Shown: one piece after another, positions 21,999 through 48,000 of the stretch
Layout: every line of letters begins with the position of its first letter
How positions within the stretch are numbered: the first letter of the stretch is position 1
Assembly (NCBI GenBank): GCA_916610825.1
Contig: OU744452.1
Location: forward strand, 9,270,021-9,334,020
DNA from: Haliclystus octoradiatus
Taxonomy: Eukaryota > Cnidaria > Staurozoa > Stauromedusae > Haliclystidae
Length of the DNA: 64,000 nucleotides
Direction: 5' to 3'
Position numbers and translations under genes: made by a program
The notes under the pieces: generated by a model
The model's input: the letters and a program-made list of their open reading frames with translations, nothing else
Databases searched by the model: none
Told to the model about the DNA's origin: nothing

Positions 21999-24315
21999 AT
22001 GAAGGCACTTATCGTTTTTGCTCTATTTTCCATTATTGGTATCAGTTTATATGGTAAGTGTGATATGATCAATTGATTTTAGAATATCATTCAATGATAT
22101 ATATAAGTTGTCTTCTCTTATTTTCTTAAACAGTCGACGGAAGAAAATCTGATGATGAATACTATGATTTTGAGGACGAAAATTTAAGTAAGTTTTATTT
22201 ATATCATTTCGTACTCATAATGCATGTTAGATCTTAAACTATATAAATTAATAAATACTGAGTTCCAGAACAAATATTCTTTTTCCAGCCATACGTATAA
22301 ATGATAACTTTCCTGATTCTATGTTGATTTATCAAAAGTTCGTGAGGTAGTTTACATAAAACATTCGCAACTTATAGATAGGATAGTCACATCTTAAAAC
22401 TTGATATTTATCTATTTAGAATGTAGGGTATTTATATGTGAGCTACCATTAATTTTGTAACTGGATTTGGGGATTAGCATTCTTTACATATTATATGCCA
22501 AGTCCAGACTGGACAATGACACGCCCTTTATGTTACTATTATAATTTATTTCACGGGATGATGTACTACGAACAATGAAAAATGAGTAAATGATTTGCAA
22601 GCAGTTGGTGTCTATAGACCATGGTACGCCATGATGTGCTTATTTTAGATCTACCACCAATATATTATATTCACGTTCCCACTAATACTATGCTACATAC
22701 GTTGCATTACGTAGACTATTATCGATATTTTAATAGTGCGTGGGTGGAGTATATGCCGTATTATGATAGTAATCAAATTGGATTTTGTATAGAGTGGCAT
22801 CATGCACTGCTGATAGTACAACTTTTTAAATATGGAAAAGCAGTAAAGTAGGCAAAAAGCTAAATATGAACATTTCATTGAGCTACACAATAACAATATA
22901 TGCAAAGGAACATTTGGATGTTTGCAAGTTTATGTTCCTTGTTTCAAATTCTGTTTGACTTGTGTTGTAATTGACTTACTATGTCCAATTCTCAAGTCAA
23001 TATGACAAAAGTGATCGATGTAAGTTTAAAGTTTAAATAATTTATTGTCCCAATATTTCATATTCCAGTAGTTTGTTTTCAAATAGATCCTATAAATGTG
23101 AAGAAAAACTGAGCAAATGAATCAGAATTGTTAGTAAGATGTCAAAAATTAAATGCTAAAGCAATGGAACTTATTTCATATTTCATTATAATCTATATAC
23201 AAATGTTTCAGTTTCATTGTACTTCAGGCCCGATATTTCAAGTATCAAACACTCCTCATTGCACCAACCCACGTCAATATTGTTCAGCTTGTGTGTCTGC
23301 GTAATACAAAATATCTCATAGCAATATAGAATGTTTTCCATCTATTACAAGGAGTACTGTTGACCTTCTTCCCAAATAAATGCTTCTTTTTTATTATTCG
23401 TAATTATCTCATGATTCTCATCACTATGTTTTATAATGTTTAGACGATGAGATCGATGAAGATGACTCAGATTCTCGTAAGTAAATGTAAATTGACTCAA
23501 TGTTTGCATGAAATTTTTGGGTAGAGGCAGTGTTTTACTTAAGCTTGACTTTTGCTTTGGTAGATATTATTTGAGTCCCATCAGAATACATCTGTGAATA
23601 GCAGTGTCTGGATTATTTTTATATATCATTATAGCTCCCTTGCAGAAATTTATTTTATTTGTTAACGAATTCAAGAGGTCACTTCAAACTTTATTTAAAA
23701 GAGAGAGATTTATAGTTATACTTTCATCTGGAATTGAAAAGTAAAGCTGAAATAAATTATCAGAAAGTTTTTTCATGTTCTGTCAAATATATACTTATAT
23801 CAATAAACTATTCTTGTTGATTCTAAATTTCCATTTAAAAAAAAACACAATGTTTTGATGAAGGCTAACTGGACCAGCTAAACTATGGATTGATAGTGAG
23901 ATAGATAGAATGCTATATATATATTTGAAAGTTATTGTCACTATAAAAGAGTTGTACCATAATGAAGACTGCAGAGCATGCAGGCATATACTTCTCTGTA
24001 ATGCTCCCTCGTCATAAAGTTTGGACATGGGAGGAGGGCCAACTTCGGATGGTAAATTACTATATATATTGTGAACGCATATATGTATATATTTGGTAGC
24101 GCATTCCAATGAAAACTTGCGCAAGCTGGCTAGTAACCGCTTGATCTTCAGTTTGAATTTTGACCTTTTATTTTATTATAGCTCGCGAAGTTTCCGATCC
24201 AAAGCCGTTTCTTATGAGATTCTTCGTGCGACGAAGGCGTCGTGGCGTACGAACTGTTGTAAGAAGAACTCGCCATTGGTGCATTTTACCATGGAAAAGA
24301 TGTGCGGGCAAATGA
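21999..24315 (+). CDS. candidate cationic antimicrobial peptide precursor
   Basis: Four exons: 21999-22053, 22134-22187, 23444-23476 and 24182-24315. All introns are phase 1; the total is 276 nt (91 aa plus stop). Residues 1-19 (MKALIVFALFSIIGISLY) form a clear signal peptide. Exons 2-3 encode an acidic propart rich in Asp and Glu (DDEYYDFEDENL, DEIDEDDSDS). Exon 4 encodes a strongly basic end with RFFVRRRRRGVRTVVRRTRH, then two Cys in WCILPWKRC, and stops after AGK. Terminal Gly-Lys is a usual substrate for trimming and C-terminal amidation. Signal, acidic propart and cationic amphipathic end are the standard plan of antimicrobial peptides; hydrozoan arminins share it, including a KP just before the basic part. 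Two Cys could form a loop. AATAAA follows at 24380. The activity is inferred, not shown; a neuropeptide or toxin-like role is possible. The introns are unusually many for so short a protein. Confidence 0.65.
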
Positions 24316-24379
24316 ATACTGATCAGTCTTGTTAGCATTGAAAAAGACTATTTTCTAAAGAAATCATTTATTTTCATGA

Positions 24380-24385
24380 AATAAA
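24380..24385 (+). terminator. poly(A) signal of the peptide gene
   Basis: AATAAA 65 nt after the TGA stop, giving a compact 3' UTR. Confidence 0.6.
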
Positions 24386-27044
24386 TGTTCTTGATAAAAT
24401 CTACTACTGCTCTATTTGTACACGTGTGTAATTATCAATCATGGGATTATATTTTATTTTTCCCCATGTAGACTCTTTGTTTTATTCGTTAGTACTTTTC
24501 CGTTATCAGTTATTTAATTGAGTATACGTCATTTACACCAAACTTGAAATGATCATGGGCAACTCTTTTTCCACTGTTAATACCGTCGGATCATCAAACG
24601 GCAAAAATTTACAATTGAGAAATATTTATGAAACTAAAAAACATGTCTCTAACTGGGCGATGAATAGATCACTTCCTTGGAATTGGATTTCACACACTGA
24701 TTAAGCAGTATGAGAATTATATCGGAAAGAATCTTAGCTGTTAGAACGGCATGGTGATAGTTTATATTATAGCGATTTCAAATCAAACGAGATATATAAT
24801 TCGCATGCTTTAATAAACCAAACGTTTGTAAAAGATTCTTTTTCAGACTAAATAACTCTGATATGTTCATGAGTTTTATTAAAGAAATGGTCTCACATTA
24901 ACTTTGAATGGACAAGAAGGCCAACATTTGGATTTACTAGCAATAAATTAACGAGTGACGGTTTAACAACCAACTTGGGACGTAAAATTTGCAATATGTG
25001 TTTCTTTGTTCTCACCGAGGAAACTACTATAGCTAATAGCGGATCGGAGATTCTCTTTTCTTGTTTATTACCATACCTATTTTAATCTCTCTTTGTATGG
25101 TTATTATAGGAGCATATATATTAGTGAGGTAAAGGTGAAAACCAGTCGCTATGTAGATTCAGCCCGGGGGGTAACTTCCATTGCGCTTCGATGGGGTCGT
25201 TAAAAGGGAACTTTGGCAGAAGGACCATAAAAATTTTCCACATGATGAAAAAGATACCCCAAATATATTTTTATGGATGACAGATTCAACCAAAACAAAG
25301 TGGAAAAAGAAAAATTCATAGGCAGAATTTGTTTTGCAGAATGAATAAATTGCAAAAGCGTCAAAAGGATACCTCAAAAATTTTTATGACTAAGCATACC
25401 CTAAACAATTTTTCTGGGTTTTGAAAAAGGTATCCTTTAATATTTGAACGTCCCCGTATATCAAAAGTATGGAAGTTACTCCACGGGAGATTCAGGCATC
25501 TTCCAGATCAGCATCGAAACGTCAACTGTTTGTTAGATAACTGGCATCAGTAATCACTGAAATTCCCGAGGCGAAGTTTCTAATATCAAGAACTCATTTC
25601 CATTTCTTGTAACCTAATTGTAAACAAGTCTGGCTAGCCTAGCTATCCGTTTGCATGTGAGACTAAGGCTCTCCTTTATATGCCCGTCAATATTGAAATT
25701 TTGTTAACAGTAAAGCCGGACTAAACATTCATTTCTGAATTCTTATCAATAACATATATAGAGTAAAAAAGCAGTTAAGCCCCGTTATGCGCCTCCCCAT
25801 ATACTGGTGTGGTTTCTCGAAAAACAAGAATATAAGTTGTTATGAAGAAGTGTCAGTCACTAATGAAATGATCATACAGGGTGGAACACTCTCCCTGTGC
25901 AAAACTATGTCGGCACCTATCAGCCATTTTTATTGACCTGGGAGGCTCTCAACGACCACAAACTTATTAAAACTAATTCATTGAAAATATAGCGATAAAA
26001 GTTTGATTATGGCCCCCTTTTTAACAATAACCAAATTGATTGAATTCCTAGAATGTTTAGGATTAGAGACTTCTCAAAAATTATTCTCGCTATGCACTCA
26101 GCTACGAAAATGGCGAAACAAACCTAATGTCTTATTAATTATAACTATTTATAAACAACTCGAAAGCGTAATTTAGCATTGAAGCTTGAATTTTTTTGCC
26201 AGACTATTAAGATATTTTCTATCGTGTCAGTCCTTATTTAAAAAGAGGTTTTGCGTTCTGGCACGTTGGGCACAGCAAATCTGACTCCTTTCCAGTTACG
26301 GGCCACACCAGCCAGGCACAGGAAGTGATATTTAATCTTGATTATCACCAGACTACTAAACAAGCCTCAAAGAAAAACAAAATGGCGACCCAAAGACATA
26401 ATCACAATAGCTTGCTGCAAATTTTACCAGTGTAATTTCTATCTTTTGGAGATTGAGTCTATTTTTATAGAGCCCGATAATACTTACACACACAGAAAAC
26501 TTGATGTTGTGTATGTACCTTATAAATTTGAACGTTTTACCTTTTTAACAATTCTTCATGGTATATACACAAATCCGATCCAGTAGGATATCATAGTTCA
26601 TACTGAAAAGAATCCAAAGATATTGTCGAGCAGAACTAGGCTGCTTATCCATTGTCCGAAAGCGTAGCTTACTTTTCAATTATGCAGATGTTGACTTGGT
26701 GGTATAAGATAAAGTATCGTATGTTGGATGGAATAGTAGGCCTATTTACTTCGAGTTATTGTATCCCACTCTGCTGAAACACAAATCTATCTGCGACTCT
26801 GCAAGAAGCAGGACAATTTGATCATACTAATGCAGTAACTTTTAAACTGTGAACACGGAAGCGGTGTTAAAGTATCTCAATATTTACTATTCAAAATAAT
26901 GCTTCAGCTGGATGATCTTGACTGCTATTCGATTGATAGTTAGAATTTACTTTTCAACTTATTTGATTAGTGTCCTAAAGGTAGACGTGGATTTGAAAGT
27001 TTGGTATTTACGTCGGCGCCAACTGTGATTTATATCGAACAACA
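24386..27044. other. intergenic region with one MITE
   Basis: No gene is supported. A MITE with 8-bp target duplication occupies 25163-25487. A short open frame at 26338-26586 has no recognisable features. The right end must contain the promoter of the Rab-GAP gene; no motif is obvious. Confidence 0.4.
25163..25487. mobile_element. 325-bp MITE with 8-bp target duplication
   Basis: The termini CCCGGGGGGTAACTTCCAT and ATGGAAGTTACTCCACGGG are inverted repeats of about 19 bp. AGATTCAG flanks the element on both sides (25155-25162 and 25488-25495). Internal blocks rich in TACCCC/AAAAGG repeat. An 8-bp duplication fits hAT-driven elements. A partial relative lies at 3062-3272. Confidence 0.75.
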
Positions 27045-41000
<13,956 letters not shown>

Positions 41001-41122
41001 AATCAACAATGTATTCCGATTGTATAGTTTTAATAATTATATATGTTCTCTAATGTTTTGTCATGTAAACCTGATTTAATGTATTCACCATTGAACCATT
41101 TGGAACACAATGAATATGATTA

Positions 41123-41128
41123 AATAAA
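41123..41128 (+). terminator. TBC1D14: poly(A) signal of the Rab-GAP gene
   Basis: AATAAA about 120 nt after the TAA at 41000. Confidence 0.5.
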
Positions 41129-42300
41129 GTTCACAGGAATAATTCCTTTTGAATAAAATTTTAGATAGTAATTTAGAATTATATAATTTAAAAGATTCTC
41201 GCTGAAAACCATCGGTTCCTATGATAATTTACCTTCAATTGGCATGCTTGCAAAGAAACACAACCTGTTTGGATTATCTTCTTGGAACTGTAGCCTAATC
41301 TTGAAATCACTAACTTTATAAGCAGATTTAATTGCTTATTTTTGATACTCAATAGTTGTATCCTATATACATTATATACATATGTATATGTTTTTTATTC
41401 ACAATAATTATTATATATCACGTGTAGTTGTTGTACATCTACACTAAAATTAAATAAATTGATGGTCTTGTTGTAAATATTAAATGATGATTGGTAGTAT
41501 AGCATACACGATTATTGTTAATTTTCCCTTTTTGACTTTTGAGAAAAAATCCTCATTACTTACTTGGGTATGGTTTTTACATGATCATACTAGCCTTCCC
41601 TGTTTTCTAATCATCTGATAATCATCTCACTATCTTCTGAAGTATGCAATAAGTCCGGATTATGGCTCTTTTGATCATATTTAACACAGTAGTCATAACC
41701 GTAAATCCTGGGGGTGACAACCCACCTCCCAGGTAAACATGTTGAGAAACGGGCTCGGATAATGTGAGACCTACATTTTCAAGGTATTGGATCTTTTGAG
41801 CATGTGCAACGCCCATTTTTTCAGCCAACAATTGCAGACGTAGTCTAACTCAAAGGTACTTTTATTAGTGACCACACGCATTAAAATCCCTATTTATATA
41901 TATATATATATATACATGTGTGTGTGCCTTACCAGGCAATACATACTATATACAATAAAAAAATATAATAGAAAATAATAAAAACGAATTATTTCATGTG
42001 TTGAATTCCCTTGAGCAGGTTTCACATATAACTGTTTACATACAACTTGCCTAACTGATTTCTATGATTATTTCTGCTTTTCACATTCCATTTCCCATGA
42101 AAACCCTCAGTTACCTCCTACCTCCTTCTCATTCATTGCTCCATCACGCTCTCCGCTCACTTGCACGATTTTCAGTTGCACCTTAAATGGAACTAAATGG
42201 AACATGAATGGATGCAAAGCAAGTAATAATGTTTTGTATGATGCTAAGCAGCCTATAGGATGGTTGCAGTGACTAAGCATCCTCACAGATTGAATACCTG
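41129..42300. other. non-coding stretch between converging genes
   Basis: No gene. A (TA)n run lies at 41892-41914. Otherwise AT-rich sequence. Confidence 0.5.
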
Positions 42301-43050
42301 ATATCATCATCATCATCATCATCATCATTTATTCAGAACCTGATAAGTTTTACAATAACTTTTTTTCACAGGACTGATTTACGTAATAAAATAGAGAATA
42401 AACATAAAATAACTGATTACAATAATACATAGATATATGTACAGCTGCAAGGTTAATTAAATACGAAACTTAACAGTTATTAGATGCTGTAATTTTATTG
42501 GTATTTAAATGCTTCTCAAGGAGACTTTTGAAACTTTTGCTTTTGGAAACCTCCTTCATTGTAGACGGTAGATCATTCCACTTGTGAGCACCAGCATATT
42601 GAAATGAGTGGCGATGGCTTGACTTGATGTATATGTCATTATGGGTGTGAGATCTTGTCTTGGTCGTATTTGGTTGTTGAAATATATGGGAGAGCAGAGG
42701 AGGAGCTAGATTGAATTTTAGTTTGTGAGTGAGCATTAGTTGGTGTGAGGTTATTCTGTCTCTGACAGAAAGCCAGCCAAGCCGGCTTTGCATATCAGAG
42801 ATTCGAGTGCGATAATTACAACGGAGTACTGCCCTCATTCCTCTGTTTTGTAATCTCTGGAGGCGGTCAAGATGTTGGACTTTGCAATTCCCCCATGCGA
42901 CAGCGCAGTAATCAAAGTGTGGCAAAACAATAGAGTTATAAATTAATTGAGCTGATTCTTGCGGAATGAAACGTCTTATAAATTTGAGGACACCCAACCC
43001 TCTATTGATTTTCTTAATTATGCAATCAATATGGTCATCAAATAGCAGGT
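42301..43050 (-). pseudogene. 5'-truncated LINE with (ATG)n tail
   Basis: The minus strand reads FDDHIDCIIKKINRGLGVLK, IYNSIVLPHFDYCAVAWGNC and LDRLQRLQNRGMRAVL, then a region ending SKSFKSLLEKHL at the stop at 42470. This is the C-terminal end of a CR1/Jockey-type reverse transcriptase. The frame is open for about 190 codons. Downstream, the element ends in about nine ATG/ATC triplets at 42301-42326, as CR1/L2-like elements end in short tandem repeats instead of poly(A). The 5' part, with the RT catalytic Asp pair, is absent, as expected from incomplete reverse transcription. The well-kept frame suggests a fairly young insertion. Confidence 0.75.
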
Positions 43051-43299
43051 TATAGATATGTTAGCAGGTTTCCGAAATATCCCATTGGTTTATGTCATTT
43101 CATACAATTGAATTGAAATCGTAGTCCAAGAATAAGACATAATTATTATTCTATCTCGCAATATTAATTATATAATAGACTTCATATAAAATACAGGTTT
43201 TATGATCGAGCAAAAGTTGATCGTATATATGTTATTAATTTAAAATGATCATTATTTTTAGGTCTACATTTAAATGCTAATCTTTCAGTTTCTATATTA

Positions 43300-45024
43300 T
43301 TAGAGTTCATCCTTTGCTTCTACTTTTGTTTTCATTAATTCTTCGTCCTTTTCAACTTTTTCTACTTTGTTAAATGCTTCCAGGGCCTTTTCCATTGATC
43401 GGTAAACTGCAACAACAAAAAAACATAAAATGTTAATTAACATTTCAATAATTGAGGATACTTGATTAAATTAATCTACATTATTGTAAGTCGTCGATCA
43501 TTGAAGTTTTACTGTATGAGAATTTGTTTTGTGACGAATTTTATTCCCGTAATTTGATTGGTTTGAGGTCATTCAGACTTTGACGCTAAACGTATCATTG
43601 TCAACAGAAAATCACCATTTTTGCTATCATGTGCAATTTCTACCGAGGATTGCTCATTCTTAGATAAAATGTTTCTTCCCAAATCTCTTGTTTAAATTAA
43701 ATGTAATAATATCTGATACAGTTTCCTATCACGTCGCAAAGGCATACATGTTTAACTATGACGAGAGATAGATTGACACTATGTCTATACTATGATTTAT
43801 GGTTTTTGTAAACTTACTTGAAGTCATTTCATAGTAATAGAATTTATTATCAAGATATTGAGTTCCAACATTCCAAATTTCTTCTATGATTTTGCCGTTA
43901 ATATCTATAACAAATCAACAAAATATTAACATAAATAACTTTTGGTGTTGATCATTATTGGCACTTGATTTGTTCTCTGTGTCTATTCTATCTTTCTTAC
44001 CTAAAAAGTAGATTCTTGGGACATATTTTCCGTCGACATCAAAACTGTCAGCCTCCGCATCAACTTCATCCTACACAAATGCAATATTTACAAACGAATT
44101 AATAATAATACGTTATCAATATCAATTCCACGAAATATTTTTCATTGCATTTTCCGAATCCTAATTCAAAAGTGTTTAACAAAAGTCTTTTATTTCTGTT
44201 GAATTTTTGAATTTTCAGAATAGAATTTTGACGTGAAGAACTTTTCCCGGAATTAAAATGGGGATGCCCCCGGGGTGCCAAGATTAATTTCAGGGATATG
44301 GGGCTTCGGAGTCTTTTAATTTTAAGCTTTCAAAGCAGCCTTGTTTTGCAGAAATCCATGCGTTTACAACTTTACCAACCTCAATGTCAACCATAACAAA
44401 GTCTTTGCTTCTTAGAATAAAATCATCTTCCCGTCGAAGCATTCTAGCGACGGCTGAAAAATTAGAGTGGAATTTAATTTAGTTAGATAAAATCATTGTT
44501 CGAACATGCATAGTTTTTAGTAACAGCTCATCAAAAATAAATTACCTTTGCATGCATGGCACGAAGCTCTGTGAATCACTGCCATGGCTGGTTTATTACT
44601 GCAAAAGAAAGAAACGAAAGATAAAATATGAGGATTCCAATTTCTATATATTAGGAAGAGTCGGGGATCCAAGTTACTAAAATATTCACACCGATATAAA
44701 CTACTTATAAACTATAGACTAAGTCAAGGATACAGAATAATTATACACAATAACTAGAACAGGTAATATAGCTGCTATATTTATTACCATTATTATATCT
44801 CATGGAATGAACACTGATTGATATTAATGATAAATCAAATTTCGTGCTAACAACACTGCAGGAATTTTCACTTTCCAATTACCTTATCTTAATTTCAGCA
44901 AGAGCAGGTTTTAGCTTCATCCACTGTATTTGTTTTGGAGATGCATCTTCTGTTGGTGTCATTTTCCCTTCTGCCTTTGCAATGGATAGGAATTTAGCTG
45001 TTGCTCTTTTCATTGAACGGATAA
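43300..45024 (-). other. domain 6 and KDEL tail of the multi-thioredoxin gene
   Basis: Exons 44883-45024 (fused, 142 nt), 44546-44598, 44380-44453, 44001-44070, 43818-43904 and 43300-43406. The active site is ASCHACK. The last exon adds a Lys/Glu-rich helix and ends EAKDEL before TAA. Human TXNDC12 ends in a related EDEL signal. Confidence 0.88.
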
Positions 45025-48000
45025 CTACACGAGACAAAAAGAAACAGTTTGATTGGATCCTAGAGAAGTACCCCGCGTTTACTATAATCATCAGAACAGT
45101 TTTGAATATTTCCAAAAAGATTTGCGTGATTCATTTTTTTTTGTTCTCGACTCTATTTTCTATTTTTCGTTCTTTCTTTCTTCAATCTCCTATGAGCTGC
45201 ACATGCCCTTCTTTTATAAGAATTATAAATACAATATATATTTATATATATATTTGAATCTGTTGTTGGAAACATTGGATACAAATGAAATTGCTTATCC
45301 CGCAAAACAGCATTTATTTAAGTTTACATATTGCTATGTCTATAATAACAATCCAATGGAAGCATCACAGTAAAAGGCCTAACAGAAAACATCTAATTTT
45401 CAATAACACTTACGTCCATCTTCATATCCATATGAAAATTTATATTGAATGTAGTTAGGATCATCGTTATGTAGATCACGTTGAACTTTGCCTTGAGGAT
45501 CTAAAGTATACATATATAACATTATGCAATTAAAATCACAATAAATACTTCTTATGTTATAGTAATAGATACAAGCAACCGATGATAATATTCTATATTT
45601 TGCAAAATGACTTGGAATTTGGAAATCAGATAAGTAGAGACCAAGTAGAGGTTGGTTTATATACAGAATTTAAAATAGTAGTAATATTACAGTAAAATTA
45701 TAAATTATCTATATCTAAGATATTTTGATAAATTTTCAGAACTTAATTTAGATTTAAAAGTATGTACAGATTTAGAGGAGCGAATATTTATAGTAATAAT
45801 TATAATGACATATAGTTATCTATCAGCAGATAATAGTGCTCACTGCCAGTGATTGACAGAGCGTAAATACTAATAATAAAATGAAGTCAAAGACTACACA
45901 TTCATTTCGATGATTCTAAGTCTCACGCTTTATGCGAACATCAGACAGTATTAAATGAAATCCCATAAAGCGTGAAACTTAAAGTCACAGAAATGAATGT
46001 GTAGTCTTTGACTCCATTTTATTATTAGCAGTTATTTGGTTATAAATATGTATGCAACGTAACCCAAATGAGTTACGATACACATCTAGATGTGAAGTAG
46101 GCATTAGTAATCTTTCATGACTGGAAATTTGAATATCGAATTGTCATCAGTTTCTACTAAAGTTATTAATAATTTTAAAGTAAAGAATTAAATCAAAACG
46201 TGAACGTCTCTTTTGCAAGTTATCGAGATTCAAAATTACTAACGTTCATGATAAGGTAATTCCAAATCCGAGTTTAAGTAAAATATGATACGTTTCGTAA
46301 ATCGGCGCTGTATAGCCTCAATAATGGCTATAAACATGATCGTATGGTGACTTACCAAGAAAGAATAGCCTTGGGTAGTATCCGCCGTCAACAATGTACT
46401 GCGTATCTTCTGGTTCTTCGTCATCCTGTACGAGAAAGCAGATAAATACACTTGAAAGAATTGTACATTGGAGAATCCAGATATTTTGAATGAATACACT
46501 TTCGAATTGAATCTTATTATACTCCAGGCATCAACGTAACAACAATTTATTTTTATGTTTATTATTGAATGATACTTCTATATGCCAACTTATGTAATTG
46601 AACGACGGAATTAATGGGTGTGTGAATGAATCAAACGCTATCTTCTTACAGATTTTACGTCGATAAACGAAAATTTAGCTGCGTTATCCCCAACTCTATT
46701 GACATATATTATCACTAAATCTACGAAATGTATATTCAATTACCTCAAGGTTGACCATTACAAAGTCACGACTAAGGGATGCAATTTTAGATGACTGCAT
46801 GATAGGTTTCAAAGCTGAAAATTAAATACAAACAAAAATAAGATCTCAATTAGACATTTGATGAAAACAGCGATTGCCATTATACCTTTTAATTAATACT
46901 ATAGATAATTACCTTTGCAGGCAGAGCACCATGATCGATGAATAAGAACCATCAATGGCTTGTTTCTGCGAAAAATAGATTTGTATGTTAATCAGCGACA
47001 TTTTACAAAAGTAGTTGCCAAATTTCTTAACTCAAACTATAAATAGAGATAATACTTGTTCGTTTTTTTGTCATTTGGAGATTTCCTGGACAATTATGGT
47101 GCCACGTGAACACTGATGCAAATATTTAACATTTAAATATGGTGAATATAATCGTGAAGTAAAATGAATGTTGAAGAAACGAAAAAGAATGAAAAGTTTT
47201 ATTGACAAGAATATTAATTCCTTGACAATGCGTTGCTATATGGGAGTCACACGTGATTTCATTCTTGAAAAGCATCAAATAGAAGTATCATATATACGTA
47301 TTGTTTACATTCATGGCCATATTTCTATAGAGAATATGCATTAGATACATACTCAGTCTTGGCAATCTCAAGTCCTTTAGCCATTGTTTTCCATTCAATA
47401 AACTCTCCAAATCCTAAAAATAGATAGAATCAATTCAATGGATTGACTTTGGATTGCCTCCCCGGGATTGCCTCACACACAAACAATTAGCTATTTTGTA
47501 AAGATGCACCATTCGTCATCAATTGCTACTTTACCTCTATCAAGTGCAGTCTTGATTTTAGTTGAAGCAGCTTGCATTGCTTCGATTACTGTAAATAGGA
47601 CAAAACAGTATGATTTACATCAAATAACTGACCAGGTTTTGATAACGTGCCCTATATATATGTAAAAGGTGTATCTGAACTAGTATGGATTCATGGTACA
47701 TTCAAAGTAGTTTTACGAAAGCATTTGTTGGGATATAAGATGTCTAAGATTGAGCGTAAGATGTCTGCTTTTATCCTGTACGTCTTCTTTACGTGGTACG
47801 TGCCTTTCCATGCATCTTCTATACAAATTTGAGATTCTGGATTCAGATTCAGCCCATGCTTATAGCTCTGATGTATCACTTCACACTGACTCACTTTCTA
47901 TATAGTTACGATTTCAGCCCCTTTCGAACAATTAGTTCCCGAGAGATGTAAATAAAGCTAGTCCATTATAGACGCAAACCTTCATCTGCATCTTTGTAGA

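Noticed and set aside
22621-22851. 76-codon frame inside an intron of the peptide gene
   Set aside because: Tyr/His-rich translation with no domain and no splice support; likely chance.
26338-26586. 82-codon frame before the Rab-GAP gene
   Set aside because: No recognised feature; length is within chance for this base composition.
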